In this document: one piece after another, positions 27,632 through 36,091 of the stretch
Position numbering within the stretch: the stretch's first letter is position 1
Layout: the number at the start of each line of letters is the position of its first letter
Assembly: GCF_003344885.1 (NCBI RefSeq)
Contig: NZ_CP031155.1
Location: forward strand, 744,001 to 808,000
Reading direction: 5' to 3'
DNA length: 64,000 bases
Source: Altererythrobacter sp. ZODW24
GTDB lineage: Bacteria > Pseudomonadota > Alphaproteobacteria > Sphingomonadales > Sphingomonadaceae
Position numbers and translations under genes: made by a program
The notes under the pieces: generated by a model
What the model saw: only the letters and a program-made list of their open reading frames with translations
Databases searched by the model: none
What the model was told of the DNA's origin: nothing

Positions 27632-28840
27632 ATGAACCCGTCTAACCACCTTCCCCTGCGGCCCCTATCGGCACTCACACTGGCAATCGCTGCCGTGGCC
27701 GCCCTAGCGCCTGCCGCTCAGGCGCAGGATCCGAGCGGCGGCGGGCTGCAGGATTTCCAACTACCACCCTCGCCGACACCGACATCGACGCCGGAAGTAC
27801 AGGGCCCGGTCGATCCCGACTCGCCCGCGACCCAGCCGCGCGTGATCCAGACGCCGAGACCAACGCCAACGCCAACGCCGCGCGCTACGCAGCCAATTGT
27901 CATTCCGACGCCAACGCCGTCTCCGACATTGCCCAACCGGCGGTTTACACCTGCGACCAATGCCCCTCCTGCAGTAATCAGGCCAAGTGCGCCAATTGGC
28001 GAATTGCCTAGTGAGCCGCAGACGGCACCAACAGATCTCGCGCCAGCGACACCGCAAACCGGCACTCCGTCCCCCACCTTGCCGCAGCCAGCGGATACCC
28101 AGCCCGCTGTGCTGTCAGAGACAACTGCGGTAAGTGACGGCGGTAACTCCGCATGGATTTGGATAGCGGCGCTCCTCGCCGCATTGGGTCTGGCGTTTGC
28201 TATCTGGCGCTGGTTGATCGCTCGGAAGAGCGCACCGGTAGCTGAAATCGAGCGGCCAGCCGAAACGCTTGCTAGGAACACCGACCTACCTGAGCCTGCG
28301 CTGAAACCGGAAGCAGAGCCCGCTCCAGAAATACCTCAGCAGCAGACAACACCAATTACGCCAGACGAACCGCTAGCGGTCGCATTCCAACCTCTGTCTC
28401 TAGCGCTAAGCATGATGAACGCCACGCTATCCTATCGCATTTCGATCACGCCGGGCGCGGGGATCGAAACAGAAGCGATGACCATCGGCGCTGACATGAT
28501 AGCGGCCCACGCTTCGATGCCGGTCGGACAACAACTCGCTGACACCGCAATCATGCTTCCCGAACGCCATGGCGGGATCGCATTGCGCGCCGGCGAAAGC
28601 CTGGAATTGAACGGCACGATCACGCTGCCAATCGCCGATATTCGCCCTATCCGCCAAGGCAATGCTGCCCTGTTCGTGCCGCTGGTTCGCCTGACATTCG
28701 ACAACGTCGGGCAGGCCGTGGATCCGATGACCTTTGTTCTGGGTGAGGATTCTGCGCTGCAAACTGGCAAGCTGCAACCGCTTCGCATCGATGCGGGTCC
28801 GCGCACGGTACGCCAGATGATCGCAAGGCGCCTAGGCTGA
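27632..28840 (+). CDS. Proline/threonine-rich envelope protein with one membrane helix
   Basis: I do not recognise a named family. The protein has 402 residues. A signal-like N-terminus ends near AAQAQ (residue 32). Residues 33-165 are low-complexity, with PTPTPTP-type repeats. A membrane helix follows at about 172-195 (SAWIWIAALLAALGLAFAIWRW), then an acidic Pro-rich linker, and a folded domain of about 150 residues (ALSMMNATLSYRISITPG through LRIDAGPRTVRQMIARRLG). The layout suggests a periplasmic Pro-rich spacer and a cytosolic C-terminal domain, or the reverse. The composition resembles cell-wall-spanning linkers. Confidence 0.6.
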   Translation: MNPSNHLPLRPLSALTLAIAAVAALAPAAQAQDPSGGGLQDFQLPPSPTPTSTPEVQGPVDPDSPATQPRVIQTPRPTPTPTPRATQPIVIPTPTPSPTLPNRRFTPATNAPPAVIRPSAPIGELPSEPQTAPTDLAPATPQTGTPSPTLPQPADTQPAVLSETTAVSDGGNSAWIWIAALLAALGLAFAIWRWLIARKSAPVAEIERPAETLARNTDLPEPALKPEAEPAPEIPQQQTTPITPDEPLAVAFQPLSLALSMMNATLSYRISITPGAGIETEAMTIGADMIAAHASMPVGQQLADTAIMLPERHGGIALRAGESLELNGTITLPIADIRPIRQGNAALFVPLVRLTFDNVGQAVDPMTFVLGEDSALQTGKLQPLRIDAGPRTVRQMIARRLG

Positions 28841-28921
28841 GGCGCTGCCGCGCGAAAAGCACTCGACGATAATGCTTTGCCCCGTTACCCCTGAACTCTT
28901 GATACGCGAAGGAACTGCCTG

Positions 28922-29764
28922 ATGGACCGGTTAGTGACGCCTGAATGGCTCGAAGAGGAAATGGGTGCGAGCGACCTGCGCATTGTCGATGCTTCCATGC
29001 ATATGGCGGGCAATGGACGCGACGCGAAGGCTGAGTATGAAGCCGAACACATCCCCGGCGCAGTGTTTATGGACCTCGCCTCGCTGCGCAATGCTGATGG
29101 CGATTTCGGCCACGCCCTGTCTAAGCCCGAACAATTTGCCAGCCGCATGCAAGGCCTCGGCCTTGGCGATGGCAGCCGGATCGTCGTGTATGATGATAGT
29201 GATATCAAGACCGCCGCGCGCGCTTGGGTGATGTTCAAAACCTTCGGGGCGCATCATGTTGCGATCCTTGATGGCGGCCTAGCCAAATGGAAAGCGGAAG
29301 GCCGCCTGACCGAAAGCGGCATTGAGCGCCTGCGCCACCGCCATTACACGGCGTGGGAAGACACACAGAACGTCCGCAGCAAGGCTGACATGCTTGCCAA
29401 TCTCGATAGCGGCGCGGAACAGGTCGTCGATGCTCGCGGCGCACCGCGCTTTACCGGCGAAATGGAGGAGCCGCGCGAGGGGATGTCCGCAGGACACATT
29501 CCAGGTGCAATGAATGTACCTTTCACAAAGCTCTATAACGAAGATGGCACATTCAAATCTGAAGATGATCTGCGCGCGGTTTTCGCGGAAGCTGGCGTCG
29601 ATTTAGATCGGCCAGTTGTGACATCTTGCGGTAGCGGCGTGACCGCATCTGTGGTCTTGTTCGCGCTGGTGATGCTCGGGAAACAGGATCTGGCATTATA
29701 TGACGGTAGCTGGGCCGAATGGGGCGCTGATCCCGATACACCGAAGGCAACTGGTCCCGCATGA
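28922..29764 (+). CDS. sseA: 3-mercaptopyruvate sulfurtransferase
   Basis: The protein has 280 residues with two rhodanese domains. The C-terminal one carries the active loop CGSGVTA, with the persulfide-forming Cys at about 236. CGSGVTA rather than the CRxGx[R/T] thiosulfate loop marks the mercaptopyruvate type. It transfers sulfur from 3-mercaptopyruvate to thiols or cyanide in the cytosol. The ribosome site AAGGA is well placed. The stop overlaps the metC start by four bases, so the two are coupled, and both belong to organic-sulfur metabolism. Confidence 0.9.
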   Translation: MDRLVTPEWLEEEMGASDLRIVDASMHMAGNGRDAKAEYEAEHIPGAVFMDLASLRNADGDFGHALSKPEQFASRMQGLGLGDGSRIVVYDDSDIKTAARAWVMFKTFGAHHVAILDGGLAKWKAEGRLTESGIERLRHRHYTAWEDTQNVRSKADMLANLDSGAEQVVDARGAPRFTGEMEEPREGMSAGHIPGAMNVPFTKLYNEDGTFKSEDDLRAVFAEAGVDLDRPVVTSCGSGVTASVVLFALVMLGKQDLALYDGSWAEWGADPDTPKATGPA

Positions 29765-30969
29765 GCAATAATGGTGCCGACAAAAAGGCCGGAACACGGC
29801 TGGTCGGCGCAGGCCGTAAGCCAGAATGGACCGGCGCGGTCGTAAATCCTCCCGTCTGGCGCGCTTCTACCCATCTCTATGAAAACTGCGCCGCTCTGAA
29901 AGAAGGTACGCAGGACAACGCCGACGGACGCTTCTTCTACGGCCGCCGCGGCGCGCCGACGCAGTGGGCACTGGCTGATGCGCTAACCGAGCTGGAACCC
30001 TGCGCATTCGGTACAGTCTTATACCCCAGCGGTGTCGCGGCGATCTCAGGCGCTTTGATGAGCGTACTCTCTCCGGGCAACACGCTGCTGGTGACCGATA
30101 ACGCCTATGAGCCCAGCCGCTTGATGGCGAACGGGCTGTTCAAGCGGCTCGGTGTGGAAACCCGTTACTTCGATCCGCTTGATCTGAACGCTTATCGCGC
30201 GCTGTTTTGCGAAAATACCAAGGCGGTGCTGATCGAAAGTCCTGGATCGCTGACAATGGAAGTCTGCGATACGCCCGCCCTCGCCGCGATCGCGCGTGAG
30301 CACGGCGCAGTGAGTATGATCGACAACACATGGGCAACGCCGCTCGGCTTTCCAGCGCTCCAGCATGGCTGTGATATGGCGATCATGGCGCTGACCAAGC
30401 ATGTTGGCGGGCATTCCGATCTGATGATGGGAAGCGTTTCGGCAGGTGAGCGCTTGTACAAGCGGCTACGCCAAACCGCGCAGACGCTGGGCCATGTCGT
30501 GTCGCCCGATGATGCGGCGCTGGCCCTGCGCGGGCTGCGCACGCTCGAGCTTCGGCTGCAAAAACAGACCTCCACAGCGCTGAAAATTGCGGAGTGGTTG
30601 CAGAAACGCGGCGACGTCGCTCATGTCCTCTGTCCCATGCTGCCCGGCTCTTCGGATTATGACTTGTGGGAGCGTGACTTCGCTGGTGCCTGCGGACTGT
30701 TCAGTTTTGTCCTCAAGGGCCGCGACGCCGATGCGCGCGCACGCCTGATCGATGCACTCGAACTATTCGGGATCGGCTATAGCTGGGGCGGTTTCGAGAG
30801 CCTTGCCCTGCCCGCCAACCCTGCGCCGATCCGCAGCGCAGCTAAATGGCCTCCTGAAGGTTATGAGGCCAACGACAAGCAGGTCATCCGCCTATCAATC
30901 GGGCTGGAAGACGCTGATGATCTAATTGCCGATCTTTCACAGGCATTTGATGTTATGGGCCCTGCATGA
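29761..30969 (+). CDS. metC: Cystathionine beta-lyase
   Basis: This 402-residue PLP enzyme is of the Cys/Met metabolism family. The Schiff-base lysine lies in ALTKHVGGHSDLMMG, preceded by SMIDNTWATPLGFPAL and followed by the C-terminal YSWGGFESLALP. It cleaves cystathionine to homocysteine, pyruvate and ammonia, a step toward methionine. The start overlaps the sseA stop and the stop overlaps the mscS start, each by four bases. Cystathionine gamma-lyase is an alternative, but the SWGGFESL ending favours MetC. Confidence 0.9.
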   Translation: MSNNGADKKAGTRLVGAGRKPEWTGAVVNPPVWRASTHLYENCAALKEGTQDNADGRFFYGRRGAPTQWALADALTELEPCAFGTVLYPSGVAAISGALMSVLSPGNTLLVTDNAYEPSRLMANGLFKRLGVETRYFDPLDLNAYRALFCENTKAVLIESPGSLTMEVCDTPALAAIAREHGAVSMIDNTWATPLGFPALQHGCDMAIMALTKHVGGHSDLMMGSVSAGERLYKRLRQTAQTLGHVVSPDDAALALRGLRTLELRLQKQTSTALKIAEWLQKRGDVAHVLCPMLPGSSDYDLWERDFAGACGLFSFVLKGRDADARARLIDALELFGIGYSWGGFESLALPANPAPIRSAAKWPPEGYEANDKQVIRLSIGLEDADDLIADLSQAFDVMGPA

Positions 30970-32105
30970 CAACCGCAAACACCGAAACGCCAGCTACCGA
31001 TGATGCCGCTTCCGGCGATTCTGCGGCAGGCGGCGAAAGCATAACCCTACAACCCGGCGATACCGGCACCATACAGCCGGCTGAAGAAGGTGCGGTAACA
31101 TCCGTGCCGGTTCCCGAGCCTACGCCCACCGAAGCAGTAGGCGCTGCAAGCGACCTCAAGGATGCGGTAAACGAGAAGAGCGAGACCGTCGGAGGTATGG
31201 TCGAATCGCTGGATGCTATGGCGCTCAGCGTTGGCGATATGCGCATCTCAGTTTGGGACGGGCTCGTCGTCATTCTGGTTATCGCTGGCGTATTCGCACT
31301 GGCATGGCTTGGCAGCAAACTTGCCCATGGCGCCTTGAAACGGATGACCCGGCTCGACCCGTCGCAAAGAGTCCTAGCTGAGAAACTCGTCACGCTGGCC
31401 GTCTGGGCAATCGCCATATTTGTCGGCATCGATCTGCTTGGGATTGATTTGACCGCTCTGGCGGTGTTCTCGGGCGCATTCGGTCTCGCCATTGGTTTCG
31501 GCCTCCAGAAAACCTTCGGTAATTTGATCGCGGGGATCATCCTGCTGATGGACAAATCGATAAAGCCCGGTGATGTGATTGCTGTGGCCGATCAGGCGGG
31601 TAACTCCACCTTCGGTCAGATCCGCAAGATCGGCATTCGTGCGGTGTCGGTGACTACGCGCGATCAACGTGAATATCTGATTCCAAATGAAAATTTGATG
31701 GTCAATCAGGTTGAAAACTGGTCTTATTCCAGCAAAACTGTGCGGATGCAGGTGCCGGTCGGCGTGTCTTATAGCTGTGATCTCGAACTCGCAGAAAAGT
31801 TGATGCTGGAAGCTGCCAAGAGCTGCAAGCGAGTGCTGAAAGTTCCTTCGCCGACATGTTGGCTCGATGCGTATGGCGATAGTTCAGTGAACTTCGTTAT
31901 CCAGTGCTGGATCCGCGACCCCGAAGACGGCATCGGCAATATCAAATCGGAAGTCCTGAAGAAGCTCTGGTATCTGTTTCAGGATAATAACATCGAGATT
32001 CCGTTCCCGCAGCGTGACCTCAATCTGCGCGGCAATGACCAATTCGACCAGCTAATCGCGGCGGTATCGCAGCGGGTAGAGGAAAAGAACTCCAGCAAAA
32101 AATAG
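30966..32105 (+). CDS. Small-conductance mechanosensitive channel, MscS family
   Basis: The protein has 379 residues. The first 70 or so are acidic and Pro/Thr-rich, probably disordered. Helices follow at about 95-120 and 135-155. The pore helix region GLAIGFGLQKTFGNLIAG leads into the MscS beta domain (IKPGDVIAVAD, FGQIRKIGIRAVSVTTRD, YLIPNENLM). The C-terminal alpha-beta domain ends with NIEIPFPQRDLNL. It acts as an osmotic safety valve in the inner membrane. Coupling to sseA and metC by a four-base overlap is unusual for a channel gene. Confidence 0.9.
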   Translation: MTTANTETPATDDAASGDSAAGGESITLQPGDTGTIQPAEEGAVTSVPVPEPTPTEAVGAASDLKDAVNEKSETVGGMVESLDAMALSVGDMRISVWDGLVVILVIAGVFALAWLGSKLAHGALKRMTRLDPSQRVLAEKLVTLAVWAIAIFVGIDLLGIDLTALAVFSGAFGLAIGFGLQKTFGNLIAGIILLMDKSIKPGDVIAVADQAGNSTFGQIRKIGIRAVSVTTRDQREYLIPNENLMVNQVENWSYSSKTVRMQVPVGVSYSCDLELAEKLMLEAAKSCKRVLKVPSPTCWLDAYGDSSVNFVIQCWIRDPEDGIGNIKSEVLKKLWYLFQDNNIEIPFPQRDLNLRGNDQFDQLIAAVSQRVEEKNSSKK

Positions 32106-32182
32106 CGCCACTAAAGCTGGACTAGGCCGCGCCCAATCCTTTCTGACTGGCAGAATGTGCTTCCGCACTGCACTTTTGGTGC

Positions 32183-32950
32183 ATGGAAAACACATCATCT
32201 TTGGGAATCGTCTACTTGGTCGGTGCCGGTCCGGGCGACCCTGATCTGCTGACTATGCGCGCCGCGCGGCTACTCGGAAACGCGCAACTTGTTGTTCATG
32301 ACGGACTGGTTGACCGCTCGATCCTCGCGTTGATCCCCGCGACGGCGCGGCTTATTTCTGTGGCAAAGCAGCGCAGCAAGCACACGTTGCCGCAAGACGA
32401 GATTAACGCACTGCTTATCCGCGAAGCGCTCGCTGGACGCGACGTAGTGCGCCTCAAAGGCGGTGACCCCTTCATCTTCGGACGCGGCGGTGAGGAAATG
32501 GAAGACTGCCACGCGGCAGGTGTCCGCGTCGAAGTGGTGCCGGGCATTACCGCAGCAAGCGGTGCGGCAGCAGCCTCTGGGATCGCCCTTACCCATCGCG
32601 ACAGCGCGAGTATCGTCAGCTTTGTGGCTGGCCAGTGCAAAGGACTGTCCGATCAAGATTGGGCCGGACTTGCAGGCAAAGGCCGCACGCTTGTCATCTA
32701 TATGGGCGTCAAAACCGCGCCGCAGATTGCTGAAAAGCTGATGGGTGACGGCCTTGCGCCCGACATGCCAGTCGCCATCATCGAAAATGCAGCGCGTCCG
32801 CAAATGCGGGTACTGCGCGGCCCGCTCGCGGCCCTACCTGACTTGGTGGTGCAGCATAGCGTGGTCAGCCCAGCCCTAATCGTAATCGGCGAAGTCACCG
32901 CGCGGGCGAATGCCTCTGTCGCGCAAATCGCCCTGGAGGCTGCAGCATGA
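32183..32950 (+). CDS. cobA: Uroporphyrinogen-III C-methyltransferase
   Basis: This 255-residue SAM-dependent tetrapyrrole methyltransferase has VGAGPGDPDLLTMRAA at the N-terminus, VVRLKGGDPFIFGRGGEE, and VPGITAASGAAAASGIALTHR. It makes precorrin-2, the precursor of siroheme for the sulfite reductase encoded two genes downstream. It lacks the CysG dehydrogenase/chelatase half, so those steps must be encoded elsewhere. It is the first gene of the cys operon and overlaps the next gene by four bases. Confidence 0.93.
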   Translation: MENTSSLGIVYLVGAGPGDPDLLTMRAARLLGNAQLVVHDGLVDRSILALIPATARLISVAKQRSKHTLPQDEINALLIREALAGRDVVRLKGGDPFIFGRGGEEMEDCHAAGVRVEVVPGITAASGAAAASGIALTHRDSASIVSFVAGQCKGLSDQDWAGLAGKGRTLVIYMGVKTAPQIAEKLMGDGLAPDMPVAIIENAARPQMRVLRGPLAALPDLVVQHSVVSPALIVIGEVTARANASVAQIALEAAA

Positions 32951-33246
32951 AAATCATTACCGGAAACGACCTCGAAAGCGGGGCAGTCACTTGGTGGGAT
33001 GGCCAAGGCTGGTCACTCCATGTCGAAGACGCCGCTGACGCTGGCGACGAGGCAGAGGCCATTCTCGCCCGCGAGGAAGCCGCCCGCCGCATCAACGCCC
33101 CCTACATTATCGAAGGCGATGCCGGTCCTGACGGCTATCCGCGCCCGGCCCATGTGAAGGACCGGATCCGCGGCCTTGGCCCGACAGTGCGCCTCGACCT
33201 GACACTCAAGCCCGGCGACGAAGCTGCCGCCCGCGAGGTAATTTAA
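32947..33246 (+). CDS. DUF2849 protein of the sulfite-reduction operon
   Basis: This 99-residue protein has MKIITGNDLESGAVTWWDG, then WSLHVEDAADAGDEAEAIL, and a C-terminal half with DAGPDGYPRPAHVKDRIR and LGPTVRLDL. This is the small DUF2849 family repeatedly found between cobA and cysI in Alphaproteobacteria. No signal peptide or membrane segment is present. Its function is not established. The strict position suggests a role with CysI or siroheme loading. Its stop directly abuts the cysI start. Confidence 0.85.
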   Translation: MKIITGNDLESGAVTWWDGQGWSLHVEDAADAGDEAEAILAREEAARRINAPYIIEGDAGPDGYPRPAHVKDRIRGLGPTVRLDLTLKPGDEAAAREVI

Positions 33247-34881
33247 ATGTATCAATATGATAAATTCGACCAGCAGATGGTCGATACACGCGTTGCGGAA
33301 TTCCGTGACCAAGTCGAACGCCGCCTCGCCGGCAAGCTGACCGAGGACCAGTTCAAGCCATTGCGGCTGATGAACGGCCTCTATCTCCAACTGCACGCCT
33401 ATATGCTGCGTGTTGCCATTCCCTATGGCACGCTGAGCGGCGCGCAGATGCATGTTCTGGCCGACATTGCGGATAAATATGACCGCGGTTACGGGCATTT
33501 TACCACCCGCCAAAACATCCAATACAACTGGATCAAACTGGCCGAGGCACCTGATCTGCTCGAAGATCTTGCCAAAGCCGAAATGCACGCCATCCAGACG
33601 AGCGGAAACTGCATCCGGAACATCAGTTCCGACCACTTTGCCGGTGCCGCTGCGGATGAGGTAGCAGACCCCCGCCCCTATGCCGAATTGCTTCGCCAGT
33701 GGTCGAGCTTCCATCCAGAATTCAGCTACTTGCCCCGCAAGTTCAAATTCGCCGTGATCGCCAGCGAAGAAGATCGCGCAGCGATGCGATTGCATGACAT
33801 CGGCATCCGCATCGTCAAGAACGACGCGGGCGAACTGGGCGCGGCATTCTACGTCGGCGGCGGCATGGGCCGCACACCCATGATTGCACCGTTAGTCCGC
33901 GATTTCGTACCGCTTGATCAGCTAGTAACTTATGCCGAGGCCTGCCTGCGCGTCTACAATCGCTACGGCCGCCGCGACAATAAGTACAAAGCGCGGATCA
34001 AGATCCTCGTTCATGAAATCGGCAAGGAGGAATACACCCGCCAAGTCGAGGAAGAGTTCACGCTTCTGCTTCAGCAAAACATCGAACCACCCATCGCAGA
34101 GCTGGAGCGGATCAAGACGTTCTTCGGTGACCCCGGCTACGATCAGGACGCAGGCAGCGAAATCGACCGCTCCGATCCCGACTTCGCGCTGTGGGTCGAT
34201 GCCAACACCAAGGCGCACAAGCAGCCGGGCTACGTCAGCGCAGTAATCAGCCTGAAGCCTGTCGGCGGGATTCCTGGCGATGCAACAACCGCCCAGATGC
34301 ATCTGATGGGCGATCTGGCGACACGCTACAGCTTCGACGAAGCACGCGTGACACATACACAGAACATCGTTTTACCGCATGTGAAGATAACTGACCTCCA
34401 CGCATTGTGGACCGAGCTCGACGCGGCCGGCATTGGCACAGCAAACCTTGACCAGATCGGCGACATCATCGCGTGTCCCGGCCTCGATTATTGCAGCCTC
34501 GCCAATGCGCGTTCCATCCCCATCGCACAGCAAATTTCCGAACGCTTCGCGAAGAACGGTAAGGGCGATACGCTGGGTGAGTTGAAGTTGAAAATTTCCG
34601 GCTGCATCAATGCCTGCGGGCATCACCACGCGGGTCACATCGGCATTCTCGGCGTCGACCGTAAAGGCGTCGAAAACTACCAGCTTTTGCTCGGCGGAAG
34701 CGAGGCCGAGGACACTTCGCTTGCCAAGATCACCGGCCCCGGCTTCGACGAAGCCGGCATTGTCGACGCGGTAGAAACCGCCGCAGACGTCTATCTCGCC
34801 GCACGCGAGGGAGAGGAGCGGTTCATCGACACCTATCGCCGTATCGGCATGGCTCCGTTCAAGGAGGCGCTTTATGGTTGA
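33247..34881 (+). CDS. cysI: Sulfite reductase, siroheme/4Fe-4S type (nitrite/sulfite reductase family)
   Basis: The protein has 544 residues. The 4Fe-4S cluster cysteines are complete: Cys-x5-Cys at about 410 and 416 (CPGLDYC) and Cys-x3-Cys at about 453 and 457 (CINAC). The siroheme-side motif TSGNCIRNIS is also present. It reduces sulfite to sulfide with six electrons in the cytosol. No flavoprotein CysJ gene is in the window, so ferredoxin or another donor is likely. The operon context (cobA, DUF2849, DUF934, cysH) favours sulfite over nitrite. The 3' end carries AAGGAGG, the ribosome site of the next gene. Confidence 0.92.
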   Translation: MYQYDKFDQQMVDTRVAEFRDQVERRLAGKLTEDQFKPLRLMNGLYLQLHAYMLRVAIPYGTLSGAQMHVLADIADKYDRGYGHFTTRQNIQYNWIKLAEAPDLLEDLAKAEMHAIQTSGNCIRNISSDHFAGAAADEVADPRPYAELLRQWSSFHPEFSYLPRKFKFAVIASEEDRAAMRLHDIGIRIVKNDAGELGAAFYVGGGMGRTPMIAPLVRDFVPLDQLVTYAEACLRVYNRYGRRDNKYKARIKILVHEIGKEEYTRQVEEEFTLLLQQNIEPPIAELERIKTFFGDPGYDQDAGSEIDRSDPDFALWVDANTKAHKQPGYVSAVISLKPVGGIPGDATTAQMHLMGDLATRYSFDEARVTHTQNIVLPHVKITDLHALWTELDAAGIGTANLDQIGDIIACPGLDYCSLANARSIPIAQQISERFAKNGKGDTLGELKLKISGCINACGHHHAGHIGILGVDRKGVENYQLLLGGSEAEDTSLAKITGPGFDEAGIVDAVETAADVYLAAREGEERFIDTYRRIGMAPFKEALYG

Positions 34882-35299
34882 GCTGCTGCGTTTGCGCAAA
34901 GACGAAGCCCACGGCGAACCAGCCGTCACGGTCGAGGCTTTCCTCGGTCAGACCAACGCGGGTGCCGTCCGCATTGAACCGGGCGAGGATAGCCGCGACC
35001 TGATCGCCCATCTGGACCGGATTCGCTTGGTTGAAGTGAACTTCCCGGTGTTCGGCGACGGGCGCGGCTATTCCGCAGCCCGCATTTTGCGCGAAGCTGG
35101 CTTCACAGGCGAGATACGTGCCGTTGGCGACGTGTTGGTGGACCAAATCGCTTATATGCATCGCTGCGGCTTCGATGCCTTTGCGCCAGATGCGCCGCTG
35201 GATGAAGACGATGTAAAAACTGCTCTAGGCCGCTGGGATGAGGTTTATCAGCCTACAACCGATGGCCGTCAGCCAATCTGGGCTCAACGCCATGAATGA
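34874..35299 (+). CDS. DUF934 protein of the sulfate-assimilation operon
   Basis: This 141-residue protein belongs to the DUF934 family (often labelled oxidoreductase or cysteine regulator, without proof). Conserved parts are VEVNFPVFGDGRGYSAARIL, GEIRAVGDVLVDQIAYMHRCGFDAF, and a C-terminal W-D-E-V-Y-Q-P-T tail. It overlaps cysI by eight bases and cysH by eight bases, and a perfect AAGGAGG lies six bases before its ATG. The tight nesting between sulfite and APS reductase genes suggests a structural or regulatory role with them. Confidence 0.85.
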   Translation: MVELLRLRKDEAHGEPAVTVEAFLGQTNAGAVRIEPGEDSRDLIAHLDRIRLVEVNFPVFGDGRGYSAARILREAGFTGEIRAVGDVLVDQIAYMHRCGFDAFAPDAPLDEDDVKTALGRWDEVYQPTTDGRQPIWAQRHE

Positions 35300-36086
35300 T
35301 ATGACGCGGGTGCGCGACACGATCGATACTGGCGCGCGCTTTTCGGAAGCCGACGCCATTCGCCTGAACCGCATGTTTCGCGGCTCTGATACGCTAGATG
35401 TTATGCGCGCCGTTCTGAAAGATAGCTTGGCAGGTGAAGTCGCGACCGTATCCAGCTTCGGCGCCGAAAGCGCTGTCCTGCTGCACCTGATCGCACAGAT
35501 CGCGCCGGACACACCTGTCATCTTCCTCGATACCGAGAAGCATTTTCCCGAAACACTGGCTTACCGCGACGCGCTGGTGGAAAAGCTCGGCCTGACCAAT
35601 CTCCGAGTTCTGAAGCCCGATACAGAGACGGTCACCGACAAGGACGCCAATGGCCTGCGCTGGTCATTCGACCCCGATGGCTGCTGCGAAATCCGCAAGG
35701 TTATTCCCCTACGCAAGGCACTGGCCAACTTCGATGCATCGCTAACGGGTCGCAAAGCCTTCCAGTCCGATGGACGCAGCGCCCTGCCCCGCTTTGAAGT
35801 GGACACCAGCGACGAACAAGGCCGCCTGAAGATCAATCCGATAATCGATTGGAGCGCCGAGGACATCGCGGCCTATTTCGACGAGCACGACCTGCCGCGC
35901 CACCCGCTGGTTGCCGAGGGCTACCCCTCAATCGGCTGCTCCCCCTGCACGAGCAAAGTCGCACCGGGCGAAGACCCGCGCTCTGGCCGCTGGAAAGGCT
36001 GGGACAAAACCGAATGCGGTATCCACGAGGATGGCGAAGCTAGCGATATTGGTGACTTGCCGCCGGGCTATGATCCGTACTTCTAA
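35292..36086 (+). CDS. cysH: Adenylyl-sulfate (APS-type) reductase CysH
   Basis: From the ATG at 35292 (264 residues; 35301 is the alternative) the protein has SSFGAESAVLLHL (pyrophosphate-loop region), a Cys-Cys pair at about 131-132 (GCCEIRKV), Cys-x2-Cys at about 216 and 219 (CSPCTSK), and the catalytic ECGIHE near 242. The CC/CxxC pairs ligate a 4Fe-4S cluster and mark the APS reductase type rather than the cluster-free PAPS type. It makes sulfite for CysI. The gene overlaps DUF934 and ends the operon. Confidence 0.92.
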   Translation: MNDMTRVRDTIDTGARFSEADAIRLNRMFRGSDTLDVMRAVLKDSLAGEVATVSSFGAESAVLLHLIAQIAPDTPVIFLDTEKHFPETLAYRDALVEKLGLTNLRVLKPDTETVTDKDANGLRWSFDPDGCCEIRKVIPLRKALANFDASLTGRKAFQSDGRSALPRFEVDTSDEQGRLKINPIIDWSAEDIAAYFDEHDLPRHPLVAEGYPSIGCSPCTSKVAPGEDPRSGRWKGWDKTECGIHEDGEASDIGDLPPGYDPYF

Positions 36087-36091
36087 CGCAG

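Noticed and set aside
28856-28878. AAAGCA/TGCTTT dyad as a terminator after the Pro-rich gene
   Set aside because: Only six pairs with an 11-base loop and no T-run beyond the stem itself.
32106-32182. SAM-type riboswitch before cobA
   Set aside because: The gap is only 77 bases and I see no SAM-II or other known riboswitch core.
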